In this document: positions 16,784 through 26,073 of the stretch, in pieces
Numbering within the stretch: the stretch's first letter is position 1
Layout: the number at the start of each line of letters is the position of its first letter
DNA from: Streptomyces catenulae
GTDB lineage: Bacteria; Actinomycetota; Actinomycetes; Streptomycetales; Streptomycetaceae
NCBI RefSeq assembly: GCF_000718015.1
Contig: NZ_JODY01000031.1
Coordinates: forward strand, 62,001-126,000
DNA length: 64,000 nt
Direction: 5' to 3'
The notes under the pieces: generated by a model
What the model saw: only the letters and a program-made list of their open reading frames with translations
Database searches by the model: none
Told to the model about the DNA's origin: nothing
Position numbers and translations under genes: made by a program

Positions 16784-17837
16784 GCCGGTCAAGGCGGTTG
16801 CCGCGGACGGCCGGGAGCCGATCCTCCAGGTCCGCGGCCTCGTCAAGCACTTCCCGCTGACCCGCGGGGTGCTGGTGAAGAAGCAGGTCGGCGCGGTCAA
16901 GGCGGTCGACGGGGTCTCCTTCGACCTCTACCGGGGCGAGACCCTCGGCATCGTGGGGGAGTCGGGCTGCGGCAAGTCCACCGTCGCCAAGCTGCTGATG
17001 AACCTGGAGCGGGCCACCGCCGGTGAGGTCTTCTACCGCGGCGAGGACATCACCAAGCTGTCGGGGCGCGCGCTGAAGGCGGTGCGCCGCAACATCCAGA
17101 TGGTGTTCCAGGACCCGTACACCTCGCTCAACCCGCGGATGACCGTCGGCGACATCATCGGCGAGCCCTTCGAGATCCACCCCGAGGTGGCGCCCAAGGG
17201 CGACCGGCGGCGCAAGGTCCAGGAACTGCTGGACGTGGTCGGGCTCAACCCGGAATACCTCAACCGCTATCCGCACCAGTTCTCCGGCGGCCAGCGCCAG
17301 CGCATCGGTATCGCCCGTGGCCTGGCGCTCAACCCGGAGATCATCATCTGCGACGAGCCGGTCTCCGCGCTCGACGTCTCCGTCCAGGCGCAGGTCATCA
17401 ACCTGATGGACCGGCTCCAGCAGGAGTACGACCTCAGCTACCTCTTCATCGCCCACGACCTGTCGATCGTCCGGCACATCTCCGACCGGGTCGGCGTGAT
17501 GTACCTGGGGCGGATGGCGGAGATCGGCACCGACGCCGAGATCTACGACCACCCCACGCACCCGTACACCCAGGCGCTGCTCTCCGCGGTGCCGGTGCCC
17601 GACCCGGAGGCGCGCGAGGGCCGCGACCGGATCATCCTCACCGGCGATGTGCCCTCCCCGGCCGACCCGCCGTCCGGCTGCCGCTTCCGCACCCGCTGCT
17701 GGAAGGCCGAGGAGCGGTGCGCGACCGAGACCCCGGAGCTGGCCGTCCCGGTCCGCTTCCGCGACGAGGCGTCCCCGGCGGCCCACCCGTCGGCCTGCCA
17801 CTTCGCGGAGGTCCGGGACGTGGTGGGGGCCGCGTAG
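16776..17837 (+). CDS. peptide ABC transporter ATPase, DppF/OppF type (cluster 1)
   Basis: A 353-residue ATPase that pairs with the DppD-type subunit. Walker A is GESGCGKST, the signature is [15 protein letters not shown], Walker B is [12 protein letters not shown], and the switch His lies in FIAHDLSIV. The C-terminal oligopeptide extension holds [17 protein letters not shown], typical of proteins that may carry an Fe-S or Zn-binding Cys cluster. The ATG at 16776 overlaps the preceding stop by 8 bp. Unlike the D subunit, its N-terminus is complete ([15 protein letters not shown]). It ends the cluster before a strong hairpin. Confidence 0.92.
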   Translation: MAEPVKAVAADGREPILQVRGLVKHFPLTRGVLVKKQVGAVKAVDGVSFDLYRGETLGIVGESGCGKSTVAKLLMNLERATAGEVFYRGEDITKLSGRALKAVRRNIQMVFQDPYTSLNPRMTVGDIIGEPFEIHPEVAPKGDRRRKVQELLDVVGLNPEYLNRYPHQFSGGQRQRIGIARGLALNPEIIICDEPVSALDVSVQAQVINLMDRLQQEYDLSYLFIAHDLSIVRHISDRVGVMYLGRMAEIGTDAEIYDHPTHPYTQALLSAVPVPDPEAREGRDRIILTGDVPSPADPPSGCRFRTRCWKAEERCATETPELAVPVRFRDEASPAAHPSACHFAEVRDVVGAA

Positions 17838-17855
17838 GACGGCCGCGTACGGCTT

Positions 17856-17892
17856 CGGGCCGGGCCCCGCCCCCGTGGCGGGTCCCGGCCCG
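17856..17892. terminator. bidirectional terminator after cluster 1
   Basis: A 16-bp stem with one mismatch, 17856-17871 against 17877-17892, has a 5-nt loop. It lies between the convergent dppF-like gene and the methyltransferase gene. Confidence 0.65.
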
Positions 17893-17914
17893 ACGTGTGT
17901 CCGTGCGTTCCTCG

Positions 17915-18607
17915 TCAGTTGTCGCGCGGGACGGCCCGGACCCAGGTGCGGTCGGCGGTGAGATAGCGGTCGACGCCGAGACCGGCCTGTGCCAGGGCCG
18001 CGTCGAACGCCTCGTCGGTCAGCGGGCAGGACAGGAACGTCTGTGTCCAGCGCGCGTCCGTGAAGTCGTACTCGACATGCACCGAGCGCACGCCCGGGCG
18101 CACCGGCTCGGAGGAGACCACCCGGATCAGCCCGCCGTCGACGCGGCGCTCGGCGGGGAGCCCGTCGTGCCGCCCGGGCGCCTCACGCTGGATGAGCACA
18201 CAGCCGTCGTCCTTCACATGGCGGCGGCAGGTCGCCAGGATCCCCTCCCGCACGCCCGGGCCCGCCGCGTGGACGAGGAACGAGGCGAGCAGCACGACAT
18301 CGAAGCGGGCGTCCAGGGCCAGCTCCTCGATGGCGCTGCGGACCGTCCCGGCGCCGCTGATACGTTCCAGCATCTGCGGGGACTCGTCCACGGCGGTGAC
18401 CGCGAAACCGCGGTGGACCAGCGGATGGGTCATCCGCCCGGCGCCGGAGCCCAGTTCGAGGATGCTGGACGCCGGGCGCACCGCGCCCGCGATGATGTCC
18501 GGCTCCTCACCCACCGGCAGCCGCTCGTACAGCTCGACCGCGCAGCCGTCCGGGGTGATCGGCCCCGGCCCACTGCCCTCGTATCCCTCGCGCACCCGCT
18601 GTTCCAT
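17915..18607 (-). CDS. class I SAM-dependent methyltransferase
   Basis: A 230-residue Rossmann-fold methyltransferase on the minus strand, facing away from cluster 2. The SAM-binding motif I is ILELGSGAGRMTHPL, followed by the acidic residue in VTAVDES, motif II near RFDVVLLASFLVH and a late GCVLIQREAPG. The product resembles small-molecule methyltransferases, but the substrate is unknown. I chose the ATG at 18607. The frame stays open for about 220 codons upstream, but that part is Arg/Pro/Ala-rich shadow sequence. No clear SD precedes the ATG. Its position between two transporter copies suggests that it marked the end of the ancestral cluster. Confidence 0.75.
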   Translation of the reverse strand: MEQRVREGYEGSGPGPITPDGCAVELYERLPVGEEPDIIAGAVRPASSILELGSGAGRMTHPLVHRGFAVTAVDESPQMLERISGAGTVRSAIEELALDARFDVVLLASFLVHAAGPGVREGILATCRRHVKDDGCVLIQREAPGRHDGLPAERRVDGGLIRVVSSEPVRPGVRSVHVEYDFTDARWTQTFLSCPLTDEAFDAALAQAGLGVDRYLTADRTWVRAVPRDN

Positions 18608-18998
18608 CGCCACATCGCAGCACAGCGCTACCGGCGGCGAAAGGGGCCTTTCCGGACAGGGCGGCCCGCGCTCCGGAGTGCGCGGGGGCGTACGCGGACG
18701 CGCGCGGACGGGACCGGGGCGCCGGGAGCGCCGGGTGCCGGGGCGGCCGTCCGGTCCGTCCGGGGCGGTGGACCGGGCGGCCGGACGGGTGACGGGGCGG
18801 CGCCGCGGCGCGGGACCGGGGGAGCGGCGCCGGGGCGGTCCGGGGCCCGCACATCCGCTCGGCCCGCCGCCCGGTCGCCGCGCACATGGGCGGATTCCGC
18901 GCCCCACGGAGCAATGCACAGGGCCGCCGGAGTGCGGCTCTTTCCGCTGTGGGCTCTGATGTCGGTTACGGGTGGCCGGAGAGCTGAGGAGGCGCCGT
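18608..18998. other. 391-bp intergenic region before cluster 2
   Basis: This divergent region serves the methyltransferase (-) and binding protein 2 (+). Most of it is GGGGCGG/CCGG-rich low-complexity DNA. The last 120 bp are less extreme and end in AGGAGG (18987-18992) before the ATG. No RNA gene or clear promoter hexamers are visible. It bears no resemblance to the AT-richer control region of cluster 1, so the two paralogous clusters are probably regulated differently. Confidence 0.4.
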
Positions 18999-20627
18999 AT
19001 GCGGGGAGCCGAACGCGCGAAGTGGGGCGTGTGTGCCGTGTCCGTCGTCCTGGCGGCGACCGCCTGCGGCGGCGGGGTCGACACCCGCGGATCGGGCGCC
19101 GCCGGAATCGTCAGCTCCTCCTGGGGTGACCCGCAGAACCCCCTCGAACCGGCGAACACCAACGAGGTCCAGGGCGGCAAGGTCCTCGAAATGATCTTCC
19201 GGGGGCTGAAGCGGTACAACCCGAGGACCGGCGCCGCCGAGAACGTCATCGCGGACCGGATCGAGACCACCGACTCCCGGCACTACACCGTCACCCTCAA
19301 ACCCGGCTGGACCTTCAGCAACGGCGAGAAGGTCACCGCGAAATCCTTCGTGGACGCCTGGAACTACGGTGCGCTGATCACCAACCGGCAGAAGAACGCG
19401 CCGTTCTTCCAGTACATCGAGGGCTTCGACGCCGTCCATCCGGAGAACGGCAGACCGAAGACGAAAACCCTCTCCGGACTCAAGGTCGCGAGCCCCACGA
19501 AATTCACCGTCGCGCTGAACCAGAAATTCTCCAGCTGGCCCGACACCCTCGGCTACACCGCCTTCATGCCGCTGCCGCAGACCTTCTACAGCCATCACGA
19601 CGCCTGGGTGAAAAAACCCGTCGGCAACGGTCCCTACGCCGTGGAGTCCTACACCAAGGGCTCCGTGATGAAACTGCGGAAATGGAGCGGATATCCGGGC
19701 CCCGACAAGGCACGGAACGGCGGGATCGACCTCCAGGTCTACACCGACAACAACACCGCCTACACCGATCTCCAGGCGGGCAACCTCGACCTCGTCGACG
19801 ACATCCCCGCCACCCAGCTCAAGAATGTCCACGCCGACCTCGGCGACCGCTACATCAACCAGCCCGCGGGCGTCATCCAGACCCTCACCTTCCCGATGTA
19901 CGACAAACGGTGGAACGGGAAGAACAGCGAAAAGCTCCGCCGCGGCATCTCCATGGCCATCGACCGTGCCTCGATCACCAAGGAGATCTTCCGGAACACC
20001 CGCACCCCTGCCACCGACTGGACCTCACCCGTCCTCGGCACCAAGGGCGGCTTCCAGGACGGAATCTGCGGCGAAGCCTGCGAATTCCGCCCCGACCGGG
20101 CGAAAGAGCTGGTCAAGGAGGGCGGCGGACTCCCCGGTGGCCGGATGACCATCGCCTACAACGCCGATACCGGCTCCCACAAGGACTGGATCGACGCGAT
20201 CTGCAACAGCATCAACAACGCCCTCGACAACGACAAGGCGTGCGTCGGCGCCCCCGTCGGCACCTTCGCCGACTTCCGTAACCGCATCAGCTCCGAAAAG
20301 ATGACGGGCCCGTTCCGCGCCGGTTGGCAGATGGACTACCCGCTCATCCAGAACTTCCTCCAGCCGATGTACTACTCCAAGGCATCGTCCAACGACGGTA
20401 AATACAGCAACCCGAAGTTCGACAAACTCGTCAACGAGGCGAACGCGGCGACGGACCGCAAGGAAACCATCAGCAAATTCCAGGACGCCGAACGCGTTCT
20501 CGCCACGGACATGCCGACCATTCCGCTCTGGTACCAGAACGGCAACGGCGGCTACTCCGACCGGATCGCGCATGTGGCGCTGAACCCCTTCAGCGTCCCC
20601 GTCTACAACGAGATCACGGTCCACTGA
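18999..20627 (+). CDS. oligopeptide ABC transporter, substrate-binding lipoprotein (cluster 2)
   Basis: A 542-residue paralogue of the cluster 1 binding protein, with the same start (MRGAERAKW), lipobox Cys at 23 (LAATAC) and the segment SWGDPQNPLEPANTNEVQGG. The regions that line the peptide pocket are similar but not identical, so specificity may differ. The ATG at 18999 has AGGAGG 6 nt upstream. A start 27 bp earlier is possible but lacks a paralogue counterpart. Unlike cluster 1, many Lys codons are AAA (for example near 19341, 19462 and 19610), a mild codon difference. Only 19 bp separate it from the permease and no hairpin intervenes. Confidence 0.9.
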   Translation: MRGAERAKWGVCAVSVVLAATACGGGVDTRGSGAAGIVSSSWGDPQNPLEPANTNEVQGGKVLEMIFRGLKRYNPRTGAAENVIADRIETTDSRHYTVTLKPGWTFSNGEKVTAKSFVDAWNYGALITNRQKNAPFFQYIEGFDAVHPENGRPKTKTLSGLKVASPTKFTVALNQKFSSWPDTLGYTAFMPLPQTFYSHHDAWVKKPVGNGPYAVESYTKGSVMKLRKWSGYPGPDKARNGGIDLQVYTDNNTAYTDLQAGNLDLVDDIPATQLKNVHADLGDRYINQPAGVIQTLTFPMYDKRWNGKNSEKLRRGISMAIDRASITKEIFRNTRTPATDWTSPVLGTKGGFQDGICGEACEFRPDRAKELVKEGGGLPGGRMTIAYNADTGSHKDWIDAICNSINNALDNDKACVGAPVGTFADFRNRISSEKMTGPFRAGWQMDYPLIQNFLQPMYYSKASSNDGKYSNPKFDKLVNEANAATDRKETISKFQDAERVLATDMPTIPLWYQNGNGGYSDRIAHVALNPFSVPVYNEITVH

Positions 20628-20646
20628 CCCAGAACCCGGAGCCCTC

Positions 20647-21570
20647 ATGGGACGCTATGTGATCCGGCGGCTGCTCCAGATGATCCCGGTGTTCATCGGC
20701 AGCACGCTCCTGATCTTCCTCATGGTGTACGCACTGGGCGACCCGGTGGCCGCACTCTTCGGCGACCGGGCGCCCGACCCGGCCACCGCCGCCCAGATCC
20801 GCGCCGACCTCTATCTCGACCAGCCGCTGTGGAAGCAGTATCTGCACTACATGGCGCAGATCTTCCAGGGGAATTTCGGCACCGCCTTCAACGGCCAGCC
20901 TGTCACCGAACTCATGGGCGCCGCCTTTCCCGTCACCCTGCGGCTCACCCTCGTCGCCGTCGTCATCGAAATGGTCGCCGGAATCGTCCTCGGCGTCTTC
21001 AGCGGACTGCGGCGCGGACGCACCGTCGACACCACCGTGCTGATCTTCACCCTCGTGGTGGTCTCCATCCCCACCTTCGTCAGCGGCTACGTCCTGCAAT
21101 ATCTCTTCGGCGTGAAATGGAACTGGGTCAAACCCGCCGTCTCCAGCGAGGCGCCACTGGGCGAACTCCTCCTCCCCGGGCTGGTCCTGGCGCTGGTCTC
21201 GCTCGCCTACGTCACCCGGCTCACCCGCACCTCCATCGCGGAGAACGCCCGCGCCGACTACGTCCGCACCGCCGTCGCCAAAGGGCTGCCGCGCCGCCGC
21301 GTCGTCACCCGCCATCTGCTGCGCAACTCGCTGATCCCGGTGGTCACCTTCATCGGCACCGACATCGGCGCGCTCATGGGCGGCGCCATCGTCACCGAGC
21401 GCATCTTCAACATCCACGGCGTCGGATTCCAGCTCTACCAGGGCATCCTGCGCCAGAACTCGCCCACCGTCGTCGGCTTCGTGACCATCCTCGTGCTGGT
21501 CTTCCTCGTCGCCAACCTCCTCGTCGACCTGCTCTACGCGGTCCTGGACCCGAGGATCCGCTATGCCTGA
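20647..21570 (+). CDS. peptide ABC transporter permease, DppB/OppB type (cluster 2)
   Basis: A 307-residue permease, the same length as its cluster 1 counterpart and collinear with it. It has about six membrane helices, with the EAA loop TSIAENARADYVRTAVAKGL. The ATG at 20647 is preceded by GGAG (20638-20641) at 5 nt. The stop overlaps the next ATG by 8 bp in the same ATGCCTGA arrangement as cluster 1, evidence that the clusters arose by duplication. Confidence 0.9.
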   Translation: MGRYVIRRLLQMIPVFIGSTLLIFLMVYALGDPVAALFGDRAPDPATAAQIRADLYLDQPLWKQYLHYMAQIFQGNFGTAFNGQPVTELMGAAFPVTLRLTLVAVVIEMVAGIVLGVFSGLRRGRTVDTTVLIFTLVVVSIPTFVSGYVLQYLFGVKWNWVKPAVSSEAPLGELLLPGLVLALVSLAYVTRLTRTSIAENARADYVRTAVAKGLPRRRVVTRHLLRNSLIPVVTFIGTDIGALMGGAIVTERIFNIHGVGFQLYQGILRQNSPTVVGFVTILVLVFLVANLLVDLLYAVLDPRIRYA

Positions 21571-22633
21571 CCCCTACGCGCCCAAAGAGGCCATCACCCA
21601 CGGCGACGGCGGGCCCGCCGCGCTCGCCATCGGCGAGGCCGAATCCCTGGAACGGGCCCCCGGCGCCGGACCCGGCGGCGCCCCCACCGGCAAGCCCCGC
21701 AGCCTGTGGAGCGACGCCTGGCACGATCTGCGCCGCAACCCGGTCTTTCTGCTCTCCGCGCTGATCATCCTGTTCCTGCTGGTCATCGCGGTCTGGCCGC
21801 AGCTGATCGCGGACGGCAACCCGTACCGCGCCGACCTCGCCAAGGCCCAGGCGGGACCGGAGCCCGGCCATCCGTTCGGCTACGACACCCAGGGCCGCGA
21901 CGTCTACACCCGCGTCGTCTACGGCGCCCGCGCCTCCATCACCGTCGGCATCTGCGCCACCGCCGGTGCCGCCCTGCTCGGCGGGCTCCTCGGCGGGTTC
22001 GCCGGGTTCTTCGGCGGCTGGTGGGACACGCTGCTCTCCCGGATCGCCGACATCTTCTTCGGCATCCCCGTCATCCTCGGCGGACTGGTCTTCCTCTCCG
22101 TCGTCACCAGTTCCACCGTCTGGCCGGTCGTCGGCTTCATCGTGCTGCTCGGCTGGCCGCAGATCGCCCGTATCGCCCGCGGCGCCGTCGTCACCGCCAA
22201 ACAGAACGACTACGTCCAGGCGGCCCGCGCCCTCGGCGCCGGGAACGCCCGCACCCTGCTGCGGCACATCGCGCCCAACGCCGTCGCGCCCGTCATCGTC
22301 GTGGCGACCATCGCGCTCGGTACGTACATCTCGCTGGAGGCGACGCTGTCCTTCCTCGGCGCCGGGCTGAAACCGCCCACCGTCTCCTGGGGCATCGACA
22401 TCTCCGCCGCCTCCACCTCCATCCGTAACGCGCCGCACATGCTGCTGTGGCCGGCGGGGGCGCTGAGCATCACGGTGCTGGCGTTCATCATGCTCGGCGA
22501 CGCGGTCCGCGACGCCCTCGCGACGGCATCGCCAAAGCCGTCAACGGCGTCAGCTACCGCGTCGCCGCCGGGCAGACCCTCGCCGTCCTCGGCGAATCCG
22601 GCTCCGGCAAGTCCGTCACCGCCCAGGCGCTGA
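21563..22633 (+). CDS. peptide ABC transporter permease, DppC type, 3' end displaced by a junction (cluster 2)
   Basis: Residues 1-319 (to 22519) are a DppC permease: N-terminal cytoplasmic tail, TM1 near 60-80, the family motif HPFGYDTQGRDVYTRVVYG, an EAA loop, and an end at GDAVRDAL. After 22519 the frame enters ATPase DNA in the wrong phase and reads 37 Ala/Ser/Pro-rich residues to a stop at 22633. The normal last few codons and stop of dppC are absent. The usable permease part should still fold, but the tail is artificial. The junction is at the same DppC codon as in cluster 1. Confidence 0.7.
   Translation: MPDPYAPKEAITHGDGGPAALAIGEAESLERAPGAGPGGAPTGKPRSLWSDAWHDLRRNPVFLLSALIILFLLVIAVWPQLIADGNPYRADLAKAQAGPEPGHPFGYDTQGRDVYTRVVYGARASITVGICATAGAALLGGLLGGFAGFFGGWWDTLLSRIADIFFGIPVILGGLVFLSVVTSSTVWPVVGFIVLLGWPQIARIARGAVVTAKQNDYVQAARALGAGNARTLLRHIAPNAVAPVIVVATIALGTYISLEATLSFLGAGLKPPTVSWGIDISAASTSIRNAPHMLLWPAGALSITVLAFIMLGDAVRDALATASPKPSTASATASPPGRPSPSSANPAPASPSPPRR
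22421..22519. repeat. 99-bp segment identical to 15776-15874, ends at the dppC-dppD break (copy 2)
   Basis: Identical over 99 bases to the cluster 1 copy and flush with the break. In cluster 2 the following DNA resumes at the codons for RDGIAKAVNGV, 24 nt earlier in the ATPase than in cluster 1. Confidence 0.9.
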
Positions 22634-23457
22634 TGGGCATCGTCGACTCGCCGCCCGGCTACGTCACCGGCGGCGAGATCCGCTTCCGCGGCCGTGACCT
22701 GCTCACCCTCGGCCGCGAGGAACGCCGCCGGGTCCGCGGCACCGGCATGGCGATGATCTTCCAGGACGCGCTCTCCGCCCTGAACCCGGTGATGTCCGTC
22801 GGCGCCCAACTCGGCGAGATGTTCCAGGTCCACCGCGGGATGTCCCGCAAGGCGGCCCGCGCCGAGGCCGTCGAGCTGATGGACCGGGTCAAGATCCCCG
22901 CCGCCGCGAGCCGGGTCGGCGACTATCCGCACCAGTTCTCCGGCGGGATGCGCCAACGCATCATGATCGCGATGGCGCTGGCCCTGGAACCGGACCTGAT
23001 CATCGCCGACGAGCCGACCACCGCCCTCGACGTCACCGTCCAGGCCCAGGTCATGGACCTGCTCGCGGAACTCCAGCGCGAGTACCACATGGGCCTCATC
23101 CTCATCACCCACGACCTCGGCGTCGTCGCCGACGTCGCCGACACCATCGCCGTGATGTACGCCGGACGCATCGTCGAGACCGCCCCCGTCCACCACCTCT
23201 ACCGGGCCCCCGCCCACCCGTACACCCGCGGCCTGCTGGACTCCATCCCGCGCCTGGACCACAAGGGCCAGGAGCTGTACGCGATCAAGGGCCTGCCGCC
23301 CAACCTCACCGCCATCCCGCCCGGCTGCCCCTTCCACCCCCGCTGCCCGCTCGCCCAGGACATCTGCCGCAGCGAACGGCCCCCGCTCCACGACGTGGCC
23401 CCCGGCCGGACCAGCGCCTGCCACTTCTGGAAGGAGACCCTCGATGGAGCCCGATGA
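22522..23457 (+). pseudogene. peptide ABC transporter ATPase, DppD type, lacking its 5' end (cluster 2)
   Basis: The frame from 22522 encodes a DppD ATPase from DGIAKAVNGVSYRV onward: Walker A GESGSGKS, signature FSGGMRQR, Walker [13 protein letters not shown], and a C-terminal Cys-rich zone. It has no start codon or SD of its own, because the first ~20-25 codons are missing and the upstream dppC frame is out of phase. The only in-frame ATG (22447) lies inside the dppC repeat and would add a nonsense N-terminus. As given it is broken, but the rest is intact and shows no decay, which suggests a very recent event or a sequence error. It overlaps the next gene by 14 bp. Confidence 0.7.
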
Positions 23458-24619
23458 GCTGCCCACCCCCGACGCCATCCGCCCACCGGGCGGCCCCGCC
23501 GGGAGCGCCGCGGGCGGCGCGGCGGGCCCCGCCACGGGGAACCCGGTGGCCGAGGCGGTGGCGGGCGGCACCGGCGGACGGCCCGGGCACGGTGAACCGG
23601 TGCTGGAGATCCGCGGGCTGGTCAAACACTTCCCGCTCACCCGCGGCATCCTCTTCAGGAAACAGGTCGGCGCGGTCAAGGCGGTCGACGGCGTCTCCTT
23701 CGACCTCCACCGCGGCGAAACCCTCGGCATCGTGGGGGAGTCGGGCTGCGGCAAGTCCACCGTCGCCAAACTCCTGGTCGGTCTGGAGCGCCCCACCGCC
23801 GGGCAGATCCGCTACCGCGGCGAGGACATCACCAAACTGTCCGGCCGCGCCCTGAAGGCCGTCCGCCGCAACATCCAGATGGTCTTCCAGGACCCGTACA
23901 CCTCCCTCAACCCCCGGATGACGGTCGGCGACATCATCGGCGAGCCGTACGACATCCACCCGGAGGTGGCGCCCAAGGGCGACCGGCGGCGCCGGGTGCA
24001 GGAGCTGCTGGACGTCGTCGGGCTCAACCCGGAGTACCTCAACCGCTATCCGCACCAGTTCTCCGGCGGCCAGCGCCAGCGCATCGGCATCGCCCGCGGG
24101 CTCGCCCTGCGCCCCGAGATCATCGTCGCCGACGAACCCGTCTCCGCCCTCGACGTCTCCGTCCAGGCGCAGGTCGTCAACCTGCTGGAACGGCTCCAGA
24201 ACACCTTCGACCTCAGCTATGTCTTCATCGCCCACGACCTCTCCGTCGTCCGCCACATCTCCGACCGCGTCGCCGTGATGTACCTCGGCAGGCTCGCCGA
24301 ATCCGGCACCGACGAGCAGATCTACGACCACCCCACGCACCCCTACACCCAGGCGCTGCTCTCCGCGGTGCCGGTGCCCGACCCCGAGGCACGGGAGAGC
24401 CGGACCCGGATCCTGCTCACCGGGGACGTGCCCTCCCCGGCCGACCCGCCGTCCGGCTGCCGCTTCCGCACCCGCTGCTGGAAGGCCCAGGAGCTGTGCG
24501 CGGAGCAGGTCCCGCCGCTGGAGGTCCCGCCCCGCTTCGCCACCCCGGACGCGGGCCCGGCGGCCCACCCCTCGGCCTGCCACTTCGCGGAGGAACGCCA
24601 GGTCGTACCGGGCGAGTGA
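23444..24619 (+). CDS. peptide ABC transporter ATPase, DppF/OppF type (cluster 2)
   Basis: A 391-residue ATPase. Residues ~48 onward match the cluster 1 F subunit closely ([18 protein letters not shown], Walker [10 protein letters not shown], signature [15 protein letters not shown], Walker [14 protein letters not shown]-terminal [16 protein letters not shown]). The first ~45 residues are a Pro/Gly/Ala-rich tail absent from cluster 1. The ATG at 23444 overlaps the dppD-like stop, so translation is coupled. A 12-bp hairpin follows the stop. Confidence 0.9.
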   Translation: MEPDELPTPDAIRPPGGPAGSAAGGAAGPATGNPVAEAVAGGTGGRPGHGEPVLEIRGLVKHFPLTRGILFRKQVGAVKAVDGVSFDLHRGETLGIVGESGCGKSTVAKLLVGLERPTAGQIRYRGEDITKLSGRALKAVRRNIQMVFQDPYTSLNPRMTVGDIIGEPYDIHPEVAPKGDRRRRVQELLDVVGLNPEYLNRYPHQFSGGQRQRIGIARGLALRPEIIVADEPVSALDVSVQAQVVNLLERLQNTFDLSYVFIAHDLSVVRHISDRVAVMYLGRLAESGTDEQIYDHPTHPYTQALLSAVPVPDPEARESRTRILLTGDVPSPADPPSGCRFRTRCWKAQELCAEQVPPLEVPPRFATPDAGPAAHPSACHFAEERQVVPGE

Positions 24620-24620
24620 G

Positions 24621-24652
24621 GGGCGGGCGCCGCCCGGCCCCGGCGCCCGCCC
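24621..24652. terminator. bidirectional terminator after cluster 2
   Basis: A perfect 12-bp stem, GGGCGGGCGCCG (24621-24632) with CGGCGCCCGCCC (24641-24652), has an 8-nt loop and lies between the convergent dppF-like and SUKH genes. Confidence 0.7.
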
Positions 24653-24657
24653 GTGCC

Positions 24658-25971
24658 TCAGTACCCGTACACCCCCAACTCCGTGATCGTCGCGAAGAGA
24701 TGGCCCCAGATCTCCCGGGACGGCGCCTCCTCGTCCAGCGCCCGCGGATCCAGCTCCGCCATCCGGGACTCGTAGTCGTACTCCGCGCCCGCCTCGTCCG
24801 GATACGGATCCCAACTCGCGCCCATGTAGCGGCGCAGGGACTCCAGGAACACGGTGAACGTCTCGACGTCCCGCGAGAAGGGGAAGGGCGGGGGAGTGGC
24901 GCCGTCCTCGGTGTGGCGCAGGAGTATCCCGCCGGAGGCGCGGTGCACACAGACCGTGCCCGTCTCGCCGTACGCCAGCTCGAACGCGCCCAGGACCAGC
25001 AGTTCGGGATCGTCCGGCAGCGGGTGCAGCCCTTCGGCGACGGTGAAGGAGGAGACCCCACCGGCCCACCAGGCGGGCAGCCCGACCTCCCGCAGGAACG
25101 TCCGGGTCGGGCCGTGCTCCAGGGCGGCGGGCAGCTCTTCCTCCGGTATGCGCCGCACGCCGTCCGGGCCGAAGGTGTCGTCCATGCGGTCGGCGGTGAG
25201 CGGGCCGTCCTCCTCCGGGGAGTCCGGTCCGCCCGGGCTGCCGCCCTCGGCGGAGGCGTACGACGCGCCGCCGGTCGGCCAGCCCTCCAGCACGGCGGCA
25301 TCGGCCCGCACCACGGCGACGCCCCGCGCCTCCTGGAGGAGATAACGGCCCGCCGCGTCCAGCGGCTCGGGCTCCTCCCAGGTGGGCGGCACCGCCAGGG
25401 CGGGATCCCCGTCCTCCGTGCCGAAGAGATACGGGAGTTCACCGGCGTCGGCGTCGGGGCGCAGCCGCCGGACGGTGCCCGCGGGCGGCGCCGCCACCGA
25501 TGCGCCGGTGGCCAGGTCGAACCAGCGGTCCGGGCACCACATACCGGAGACCTCCACCAGCTCCCGGCCCTCGTGGACATAGGCCGCCGCGCCGCTGTCG
25601 CCGCTGAGATTGGGGTGCGCCGTGTAGCGCCCCACCGGCCGCCACCAGGCCCACTCCGTACGCCACGGCATCCCCGGCTCGGCCGCCGCGATCCGCTCGG
25701 CGTACCCGCCGCGCCCCAGCACCACGGCGGCGAAGTGCAGCCAGGACGCGAACTCCGCGCGCACCACGGGCGCCCCGCCGAATATGGCCTCGGCCTGCCG
25801 GAACACGGCCCGGCCGTCCTCCGCGGCGGCGTCGGCGCGCGGCAGCGACGACAGCTGCTCGCGGAGCGCCGCGCGATCGGCGCGGAGCAGCAGCGCGGGA
25901 TCGGCGAGAACGGTGTCGAGCACGGCGTCCGGAAGCACGGCCCCGGCCGCGTACGGCGTATCGGTGGTCAT
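24658..25971 (-). CDS. SUKH-4-like immunity-family protein
   Basis: A 437-residue soluble protein. The C-terminal ~200 residues resemble SUKH-4 (FLREVGLPAWWAGGVSSFTV, LLVLGAFELAYGETGTVCVH, and a late DVETFTVFLESLRRYM). SUKH proteins neutralise toxins of contact-dependent and secreted polymorphic systems. The N-terminal ~230 residues are Ala/Trp-rich with no family I know. A Gly/Ser/Pro/Glu-rich linker (~235-260) joins the halves. No toxin gene is adjacent, so it is an orphan immunity gene or has another binding role. The ATG at 25971 has a GAGG about 7 nt upstream. It sits between transporter cluster 2 and the inverted bldK cluster. Confidence 0.65.
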   Translation of the reverse strand: MTTDTPYAAGAVLPDAVLDTVLADPALLLRADRAALREQLSSLPRADAAAEDGRAVFRQAEAIFGGAPVVRAEFASWLHFAAVVLGRGGYAERIAAAEPGMPWRTEWAWWRPVGRYTAHPNLSGDSGAAAYVHEGRELVEVSGMWCPDRWFDLATGASVAAPPAGTVRRLRPDADAGELPYLFGTEDGDPALAVPPTWEEPEPLDAAGRYLLQEARGVAVVRADAAVLEGWPTGGASYASAEGGSPGGPDSPEEDGPLTADRMDDTFGPDGVRRIPEEELPAALEHGPTRTFLREVGLPAWWAGGVSSFTVAEGLHPLPDDPELLVLGAFELAYGETGTVCVHRASGGILLRHTEDGATPPPFPFSRDVETFTVFLESLRRYMGASWDPYPDEAGAEYDYESRMAELDPRALDEEAPSREIWGHLFATITELGVYGY

Positions 25972-26073
25972 GCGGAAATCCTCGCACCCACCACTGACAA
26001 TCCGACCGGGGAAGGACGGCGGCCCGGCTCCAACGTCCGTACCCTGCACGGCCGTTGGAGCCCTTCGCGGAAA

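Noticed and set aside
18608..18998. Upstream extension of the methyltransferase (frame open to 19270)
   Set aside because: The extension is Arg/Pro/Ala-rich low-complexity sequence overlapping binding protein 2, and the methyltransferase fold is complete from the ATG at 18607.
15002..24619. Idea that the permease-ATPase fusion is a new transporter architecture
   Set aside because: Both paralogues break at the same base next to an identical repeat and one is frameshifted, so a sequence or assembly artefact must be excluded first.
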